Shown here piece by piece: positions 58,648-64,000 of a stretch of DNA of 64,000 bases. The position numbers were made by a program, and so were the translations under genes. Within the stretch, counting starts at the first letter, position 1. Each line of letters starts with the position of its first letter. Source of the DNA: M55B144 sp964550615 (GTDB lineage Bacteria; Bipolaricaulota; Bipolaricaulia; UBA7950; UBA9294); contig CAZKAB010000004.1 of NCBI GenBank assembly GCA_964550615.1, forward strand, positions 19,831 to 83,830. Direction: 5' to 3'. The notes below the pieces were generated by a model, which was not told the origin of the DNA, made no database searches, and saw only the letters and a list, made by a program, of their open reading frames with translations.

Positions 58648-59649
58648 ATGACCCGATCGATCGCTCAGCGCCTCCTGTTCGTCCTGATCGTAGTTGCTTG
58701 CTGTTCGAGCGTAGGCATCGATCAGGGCACTCCTCTCAGCGCTCCTGCGCTCCCATCGTCGCACAACCGGATTGGCGTCTATCTCACTTCGTACGCCGTG
58801 AGCAAGGAAGGCGTTCTGACAGGCGTTCTCGACGCCGTACAAGAAGGGAAGCTGAACGCGGTTGTTATCAACGTGAAGAACATGTACGGCGAGCTGACCT
58901 ACAACAGTGCCGTTCCGCTGGCAAGGTCGATCGGAGCATCCACGGGCAGGGTCGACTTGGCAGCGCTGGTCAAACGACTGGAGGCCGACGGCATCTATAC
59001 CATTGCTCGACAGGTCCTGTTTTACGATCCCAAGCTGGCAACGCATTTCGGGCTCGGCCAGCCATGGGTTCCCCCTGACGACAAGCGCGCCGTCGACTAC
59101 AACCTGCAGATCGCTGAAGAAGTGGCATCGCTCGGCTTTGACGAGATCCAATTCGACTATGTCCGCTACAACGACGGAGGAAACCTGAGTGCGATCTATG
59201 CCGATCGATACGCCGCGATCAATTCGTTTCTATCCAGTGCGCAGCGCCTCCTAAGCGGGCGCGTGGCGCTATCGGTCGATGTCTTCGGACGCGTGCTGTG
59301 GGATTGGAACAAGAAACTGATCGACCCAATCGGCCAATCATTGGAGGGAATCTCGCCGCTTGTCAATTTCATCTCACCGATGCTCTATCCGTCTCACTAC
59401 AACGAGCAGCGTTACAAGGACAATCCTTACGCAGTGGTAAGTGAGGCCCTCACCACAGGGGAAGAACGCGTATCAACTCCGTTTCGCCCATTCTTGCAGG
59501 CGTTTGATCGTGACATTCCCGCAGGCATGACAATGGAGGATTACATCCGCGCGCAGATCCGCGCCGCAAAGGACAACGGAGCGGACGGCTATCTATTCTG
59601 GAATCCCGCTTGCGATTACGCCCCCCTCTATCGCGCCCTCGGCGAATAG
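58648..59649 (+). CDS. DUF4015 glycosyl-hydrolase-like secreted protein
   Basis: 333 aa. A hydrophobic N-terminus (LLFVLIVVACCSSVG) suggests export, possibly as a lipoprotein. The body is a TIM-barrel-like DUF4015 domain: NAVVINVKNMYGELTYNS, LVKRLEADGIYTIARQVLFYDP, GFDEIQFDYVRYND, VALSVDVFGRVLW and FISPMLYPSHY. The acidic residues in FDYVR and VDVFG are candidate catalytic ones. Divergent from the NosD-like gene (274 bp apart). Substrate unknown. Confidence 0.88.
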   Translation: MTRSIAQRLLFVLIVVACCSSVGIDQGTPLSAPALPSSHNRIGVYLTSYAVSKEGVLTGVLDAVQEGKLNAVVINVKNMYGELTYNSAVPLARSIGASTGRVDLAALVKRLEADGIYTIARQVLFYDPKLATHFGLGQPWVPPDDKRAVDYNLQIAEEVASLGFDEIQFDYVRYNDGGNLSAIYADRYAAINSFLSSAQRLLSGRVALSVDVFGRVLWDWNKKLIDPIGQSLEGISPLVNFISPMLYPSHYNEQRYKDNPYAVVSEALTTGEERVSTPFRPFLQAFDRDIPAGMTMEDYIRAQIRAAKDNGADGYLFWNPACDYAPLYRALGE

Positions 59650-60314
59650 ACTAAAAAGGGGACAGGCTGGTTTTCGCCTTCGCTTGTAGAGGATAGAGTG
59701 CCTTTCCCTCGCCCGCTCGCTAGCCCTCATTCAAGGCGTCATGGGCGCTAAGAGGGAAAACCAAAAAGCATTCTCAATCTTCTACTGTTCTTGGCGTCCT
59801 TTGCGTCTTTGCGAGATATATGAGCATTTCTCTCGCCCGCTCGCTCAAGGCGCAATAAGCATCCCATGAGGGAAGGACCTTTCACCACGAAGGACACTAA
59901 GAGCACGAAGGGAGCAAGGGAAGAAACCGGGTAACGGCAAAGAATTCTATCCGGTGTCATAGCGGTTCTTTTGCACAGCCGATTGTCCATTCCATGACCC
60001 ATTCAATATCATCCTTCGTGTCCTTCGTGCTCTTCGTGGTGAATGCCGCTTGTTCTCATTACTCTTCACTCATTACTCATCACTACTCTCCTAGCCTAAT
60101 GTTTCTGATCCGCTAGTCTCTGCCGACTGCTGACCGCTGACTGCCTCCTCTTCTCCGATCCCATCGCTTGTCACTCATCACCTATCACTGCTTCTCGGCA
60201 GTGTGAGAGGGCTCGGTATCCTTTATCCTGGCACGCGTTTCCTGTAACATCGCCTCGCATCCCCGGCAAAGGAGAGGCGAGACGAAGTACACGCGTCGTC
60301 GGCCTGAATCACAC
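59650..60314. other. 665-bp intergenic region made of repeats
   Basis: No gene. It holds repeated blocks with the theme of C-G-C-T-C-G-C-T-C-A-A-G-G-C-G (near 59711 and 59838), a MITE-like element at 59881-60043, and low-complexity CACTCAT/TGACTGC-type tandem stretches (60061-60190). The spurious minus-strand frames here are Lys/Asp-rich repeat translations. Confidence 0.7.
59881..60043. mobile_element. MITE-like element A
   Basis: 163 bp bounded by ~31-bp imperfect terminal inverted repeats: TTCACCACGAAGGACACTAA at 59881 and its complement ending GTGGTGAA at 60043. The inner sequence (AACGGCAAAGAATTCTATCC, CGGTTCTTTTGCACAGCCGA) recurs in diverged form in element B. No coding capacity. Such repeats are known in many bacterial phyla, but I cannot name the family. 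Confidence 0.6.
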
Positions 60315-61526
60315 ATGTTCCTACTCGAACACCAACACAAAGGCATGCCCGCCCGCACCGGGAAACTGGTGACCGCGCACGGCACGGTGTCCACACCGGC
60401 GTTTGTGGTGGTCGCCACGCGGGCAACGGTCAAGGCGGTGGAACCGGCGGCACTGCGAGAGATAGGCGTTCAGATAGTCATCTCAAACTCTTACCACCTG
60501 CATCTCCGCCCCGGGGAGGAAACGGTCGCCGCCCTCGGCGGGCTGCACGGCTTCTCCGGCTGGAATGGCCCAACCATGACCGATTCCGGAGGTTTTCAGG
60601 TGTTCAGTCTCGGTGCGGGCAAGGAACACGGAGTGGGAAAAGTTGCGTCGATCTTTCCCGGCGACGAACCGCGACCAACGCGAAACCACTATCGGCAAGG
60701 GAAATCGCTGGTTCAACTCACCGAGGAAGGGGCATCGTTTCGATCGATAATCGACGGATCGGAACACTTCTTCTCGCCGGAGGGAGTGATCGAGCTGGAG
60801 CGGCAACTGGGAGCGGACATCATTCTCGTCCTCGACGAATGCACGTCGCCCATGCACGACTATGCCTACACAAAAGACGCGATGAAACGCACCCACCGCT
60901 GGGCGGAACGTTCGCTCACCGCACTTGACGCACCCAACAAGGAAAGCTTGCATCCTAATCCCGACCAGATTCTGTACGGAATCGTGCAAGGGGGGGCATA
61001 CGAAGATCTACGCAAAGAGAGCGCACGTGTGATCGGCGCGATGCCATTCGGCGGATTCGCCATTGGCGGATCACTCGGAAAATCGAAGCAAGACATGCTC
61101 TATGTCCTCGACTGGACGATCCCCATGCTCCCAGATGACAAGGCGCGCCACCTGCTTGGAATAGGCGAGATAGAGGACATCTTCGCCGGCGTGCGTCGCG
61201 GTGTCGACACATTCGATTGCGCCGCTGCGACTCGCGTCGCCCGTAACGGCACTGTCTTTCTCAAAGGCGAACCGCGCCACCGGATAAACCTGCGCAACGC
61301 CCGCTTCAGCCGAGATCCTCGTCCAATCGACGAATCATGCGACTGTTTCACCTGCAGGAATCACTCGCGCGCCTACCTCAGGCACCTCTGCCGATCAGGC
61401 GAGTTTTCCTTCTACCGGCTCGCCACCATTCACAACCTGCGCTTTCTCGTGCGTTTGATGCAAGATATCAGAAGCGCAATTGCAGCAGATACCCTCGAGG
61501 AGCTTGAGCAGGACTGGATGAATTGA
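60315..61526 (+). CDS. tgt: tRNA-guanine transglycosylase
   Basis: 403 aa. Exchanges G34 of GUN anticodons for preQ1 (queuosine pathway). The nucleophile/base-catalysis aspartates lie in TMTDSGGFQVFS (about residues 88-99) and in RGVDTFDCAAATRVARNGTVF. Zinc ligands CDCFTC (about 342-347) and the following His in NHSRAYLRHL are present. It starts at ATG 60315, but the ribosome site is weak and a repeat-rich region lies upstream. Flanked by both MITE-like elements. Confidence 0.97.
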   Translation: MFLLEHQHKGMPARTGKLVTAHGTVSTPAFVVVATRATVKAVEPAALREIGVQIVISNSYHLHLRPGEETVAALGGLHGFSGWNGPTMTDSGGFQVFSLGAGKEHGVGKVASIFPGDEPRPTRNHYRQGKSLVQLTEEGASFRSIIDGSEHFFSPEGVIELERQLGADIILVLDECTSPMHDYAYTKDAMKRTHRWAERSLTALDAPNKESLHPNPDQILYGIVQGGAYEDLRKESARVIGAMPFGGFAIGGSLGKSKQDMLYVLDWTIPMLPDDKARHLLGIGEIEDIFAGVRRGVDTFDCAAATRVARNGTVFLKGEPRHRINLRNARFSRDPRPIDESCDCFTCRNHSRAYLRHLCRSGEFSFYRLATIHNLRFLVRLMQDIRSAIAADTLEELEQDWMN

Positions 61527-61660
61527 ATGATCGGGAGATTGGGTTCCTCGCTGTTTGGAGTGGGTAACGAAGTCCTGACTGTAAGTGATACAACGCTGTT
61601 CTCTCACCCGCTCGTTTTGCTCGCTCAAGGCGCAGTAGCTCTCCCATAGGCGAAAGGCCT

Positions 61661-62116
61661 TTCACCACGAAGGACACGAAGGGGGGAGAAGAACTGGTAG
61701 TGGGCACACTCCGGCGTGTTTCATCGACGCCAATCGGGTCGCCAGCGGCGCTTCTTGCGATGAGCGTTCAACATGGCACCCCTGTCGCTGCATGCTATAC
61801 ACAGGTGGTTTCCGCGCCACAGAAGCACTGTGGGGCACCCTGTAGCGTCATCCTGTCTAGCATAGACACCCTGTGCTTGACGTTGCCATCGAACCCCTAT
61901 CCAACATGGATAGGCGCATCCGACGCAGTTCGGCACACGCTTCATTCGCGAACGTAACATAACGTTGGGCACCCGCCTGCCCTGTGGGCAGGGGAGCAAC
62001 GCTACAACGGCAAGGGATCGTATCTGGTGTCGTGGCCCTTCTTCGCACAGCCGATTACCCGATTCGACAGCTCGTTGAGTGCCATTCTTCGTGCTCTTCG
62101 CGTTCTTCGTGGTGAA
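61661..62116. mobile_element. MITE-like element B (with internal insertion)
   Basis: The left end TTCACCACGAAGGACACGAA and right end TTCTTCGTGGTGAA (62103-62116) are inverted repeats matching element A. Near the right end AACGGCAAGGGATCGTATCT and CTTCTTCGCACAGCCGATTA align with A. The middle (about 61690-61990) has no match in A, so it is an insertion or replacement. Confidence 0.55.
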
Positions 62117-62137
62117 TTTGCATTGGTCCCCCACACA

Positions 62138-62163
62138 GATTGAGCCCGAAACCGGGCTCAATC
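62138..62163 (-). terminator. Strong hairpin after the PorV-like gene
   Basis: Perfect 11-bp stem GATTGAGCCCG (62138-62148) / CGGGCTCAATC (62153-62163), loop AAAC. It lies just beyond the stop of the minus-strand PorV-like gene. No U-tract, so it may act as a transcript-end stabiliser or a weak terminator. Confidence 0.45.
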
Positions 62164-62191
62164 AATCGAAGCGACTCGGAAGGGGCTCCTC

Positions 62192-63154
62192 CTATGGAAG
62201 AAGGCGGCGGAGGATGCCTCCGAATGACGATAGGTCAAGGCCGGAAAAGTCAATTGATAGTGATATCCGATGCGTGCCGGGGAGCATGGGATGCGTCACA
62301 TAGGCGTAGTCGAGGATGAATCCCTGTATGTTCAAACCCATTCCAAGAGTGATTGACATCCCTCCTTGCTGGGTCATCATCCCCATGCGGATGACAAGCG
62401 TCTGTATTGGGCTGTATGCCACTCCAACGTGAAATCCACCGCTGAGATCGATGTCGCTCGTGAGTAGGATTAGGTTGGCGAGCTTCACCGAACCGCCAAT
62501 ACGCAGCCCCATTCCCATCGATTCGCCATGCACATCGTAATTGACACTGCCGAACAGGTTCGTTGCGGTCGCGCCAAGGGCGAGGTCGCTCAACCCAATC
62601 GGGCCGATGCGCATATCGCGGAATGTCATGCGATAGGCGAGATCGAAGGCAAATCCGGAACCGCTGGCAGCCCCGTCCTTCACCGACAGATACTTGATCC
62701 TTCCTCCAAGCGAGAAATCAATCGGAAGCCGAGGCAGGAACGCGAGATCTTTCGGGCTCACGCCAAACGCAAAGATGAGGGCATTGTTGCTGTATGCGAG
62801 GGTGTCGGTAGTCGCACCGCCACCGTCGTAGCCTTGAATGTTGCCGCTGTTCAGCATCAACATTCCCAGACCCCAGTTGCGGAATGTGAGCGCCAACGAC
62901 GTGTAGCTTGCGACTCCAAGATACGACGCGTAGTACGAGCTGAAGCTCGCCCCGGAAAGATCGGAAAGCCCAGCGGCATTGTAGAATAAGGTCTCCGCTC
63001 CATTGGCAAGGGCGGTTCCCGCCCCTCCGACGCCGATCACCTGCACGCCGGGATCGATGTCGAGCACCGTCGTTGCAGTCTCGGCGAGCCCAGCAACGCC
63101 TCCCAGCCCTGCAATCAGGAGGGCTGCAATCACTAATGTGTATAGCTTCTTCAC
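62192..63154 (-). CDS. PorV/PorQ-like outer-membrane beta-barrel protein
   Basis: 320 aa. Signal peptide (LYTLVIAALLIAGLGGVAGLAE). The motif GVGGAGTALANGAETLFYNAAGLSDL is the hallmark of the PorV/PQ (UPF0164/FadL-like) group, followed by amphipathic strand repeats such as GLGMLMLNSG, FSLGGRIKYLSV, LALGATATNLFGSVNYD, FHVGVAYSP and LDYAYVTHPML. In type IX secretion PorV shuttles cargo. In other phyla the role of this family is unknown. A GGAGGGAG site precedes the ATG. Directly downstream of the PKD protein gene. Confidence 0.88.
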   Translation of the reverse strand: MKKLYTLVIAALLIAGLGGVAGLAETATTVLDIDPGVQVIGVGGAGTALANGAETLFYNAAGLSDLSGASFSSYYASYLGVASYTSLALTFRNWGLGMLMLNSGNIQGYDGGGATTDTLAYSNNALIFAFGVSPKDLAFLPRLPIDFSLGGRIKYLSVKDGAASGSGFAFDLAYRMTFRDMRIGPIGLSDLALGATATNLFGSVNYDVHGESMGMGLRIGGSVKLANLILLTSDIDLSGGFHVGVAYSPIQTLVIRMGMMTQQGGMSITLGMGLNIQGFILDYAYVTHPMLPGTHRISLSIDFSGLDLSSFGGILRRLLP

Positions 63155-63167
63155 TGTTCTCCCTCCC

Positions 63168-64000
63168 TTATCTTTCGATCAGAAGCTTGTAGATCAGACT
63201 GTTGTTCGCGCCCTGCGCCGTCACGATGCACAGATAGAGGCCGTTCGGCATGTCTTCACCAGCGGCCGACTGCAGATTCCACAGATACGGCGATGCGCCG
63301 ACATCGAGCGGCTCCTCAAGCACGAGCGCTCCCGTGATGTCATAGATGTGGAGCACAGGCGCAGTTGCTCCGGTGGGCAGGTAGTAGACGATCGACGCTT
63401 GTGTCGCGGCCGGATTGGGGAAGCTGTAGAGCACCGTCTGTGCCGGGCCGTTCACAGTGACGTCAACCTCGACCGCCTCACTGTATGTCCCTTTGTCGTC
63501 GGTGACAACTAGGCTCACCGTATAGGTACCGGCAGCGCCATAGGTGTGCGTGGGGTTCTGATCAGTGCTTGCCGTCCCATCGCCGAAGTCCCATGCGTAG
63601 TTGAATGCCGTCTCCGCAGGCTGATCCGCATCCGTCACTGTGGAGGCAAACGTTACCGGTTGTCCCATCGTTACTGGATTGGGTGTCGCCGTGAAGCTTG
63701 CCACCGGCGGCTCATTCCCCACCGATAGTGTATGGGTCACTGTGACGTCGTCACCTGCATCGTCAGTTACGGTAAGCGTTATCGTATACGACTTTTTCTC
63801 GGCAAACGCATGACTCGGGCTCGCCGTCTGGCTTGTTGTTGTGTCACCGAAATCCCAAGCGTAATTAAACGCCGTTCCCGCCGGCTGATCCGGATCGGTT
63901 ATCGTTGCGGTGAACGTTACCTGCTCACCGGTATCGGGAGCAGTGGGAGTCCAGGTGAAGTCGGCGGTCGGAGCCTCATTCGGCGGGGCTTCAACGGTGA
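63168..64000 (-). CDS. PKD-repeat surface protein with C-terminal sorting-like domain, partial
   Basis: About 277 residues visible, open at the window edge (the N-terminus lies beyond 64000). At least two PKD repeats (FNYAWDFGDTTTSQTASPSHAF... and FNYAWDFGDGTASTDQNPTHTY...) end in a domain starting VLYSFPNPAATQASIVYYL, with VLHIYDITGALVLEEPLD and the final YKLLIER. This resembles FlgD-Ig-like or type IX sorting domains. The internal GTG at 63740 is not a start. Cotranscribed with the PorV-like gene 13 bp downstream. Confidence 0.85.
   Translation of the reverse strand, partial: TVEAPPNEAPTADFTWTPTAPDTGEQVTFTATITDPDQPAGTAFNYAWDFGDTTTSQTASPSHAFAEKKSYTITLTVTDDAGDDVTVTHTLSVGNEPPVASFTATPNPVTMGQPVTFASTVTDADQPAETAFNYAWDFGDGTASTDQNPTHTYGAAGTYTVSLVVTDDKGTYSEAVEVDVTVNGPAQTVLYSFPNPAATQASIVYYLPTGATAPVLHIYDITGALVLEEPLDVGASPYLWNLQSAAGEDMPNGLYLCIVTAQGANNSLIYKLLIER

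Larger units (their letters stand above)
61527..62191. other. 665-bp intergenic region with repeat B
   Basis: No convincing gene. Most of it is the diverged repeat element at 61661-62116, preceded by the same CTCACCCGCTCG...CTCGCTCAAGGCG block seen upstream of element A. An 11-bp hairpin lies at its right end. Confidence 0.7.

Overview
The window looks like a scaffold from a metagenome-assembled or draft genome of an uncultured diderm (two-membrane) bacterium. The evidence is a BamA-type outer-membrane assembly protein with a Skp-like chaperone, several secreted or beta-barrel proteins, a full peptidoglycan and division cluster, moderately high G+C, and two runs of exactly 100 N. The protein families are divergent. 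The mix of a Mbh/Mrp-type antiporter, a PKD and PorV pair, and a NosD-like beta-helix protein would fit a deep-branching candidate phylum such as Bipolaricaulota/Acetothermia. That placement is inference, not shown by the sequence.

Layout. 1-577 is a truncated EamA-type transporter divergent from metG (621-2567). 2625-11381 is a long plus-strand translation operon: rplU, a prp homologue, rpmA, obg, nadD, infC, rpmI, rplT, glyQ, glyS, folB, folK and an RNase E/G gene. tRNA-Val(CAC) and an HpnA-like epimerase follow. 12662-17280 is a minus-strand operon: rpsO, pnp, an M16 peptidase and coaD. An MtaD-type deaminase lies upstream of it. 18741-20626 is yraN-comM. 20762-24952 is envelope assembly (bamA, skp, fabZ), an N gap, then a formiminotransferase. 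24939-33988 is a division and cell-wall cluster: murD, ftsW, murG, murC, murB, ftsQ, ftsA, ftsZ. tRNA-Leu(CAA), rsfS and an LCP protein follow on the minus strand, then mtaB-like, phoH and a secreted protein on plus. 39416-43809 is a seven-gene Mbh/Mrp-type antiporter operon in which one subunit is fused to a solute-binding domain. 43848-54448 holds housekeeping and accessory genes: a HAD phosphatase, a NIF3-like protein, an ABC-F ATPase, a DUF302 pair, an AAA_14/DUF4143 ATPase between two copies of a histidine-kinase 3' end, the two-component system itself, tRNA-Pro(GGG) and a beta-CASP nuclease. 54592-64000 is rich in envelope and secreted proteins and in repeats. It contains a repeat-built beta-rich protein, an 18-bp tandem array at an assembly break, a NosD-DUF192 fusion, a DUF4015 glycosidase-like protein, tgt between two MITE-like repeats, and a PorV-like and PKD pair running off the end.

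The main points for follow-up are as follows. The Prp homologue appears to lack both catalytic residues, beside an L27 without the cleavable extension. The GlyRS is divergent in both subunits. PNPase has two S1 domains. RNase G stops before its zinc-link. Several genes (infC, the RNase G gene, murB, phoH) seem to start at ATC, CTG or ATA. The antiporter subunit has a fused binding protein. The AAA_14 ATPase lies inside a duplicated kinase tail. No CRISPR array, rRNA, integrase or transposase was recognised.
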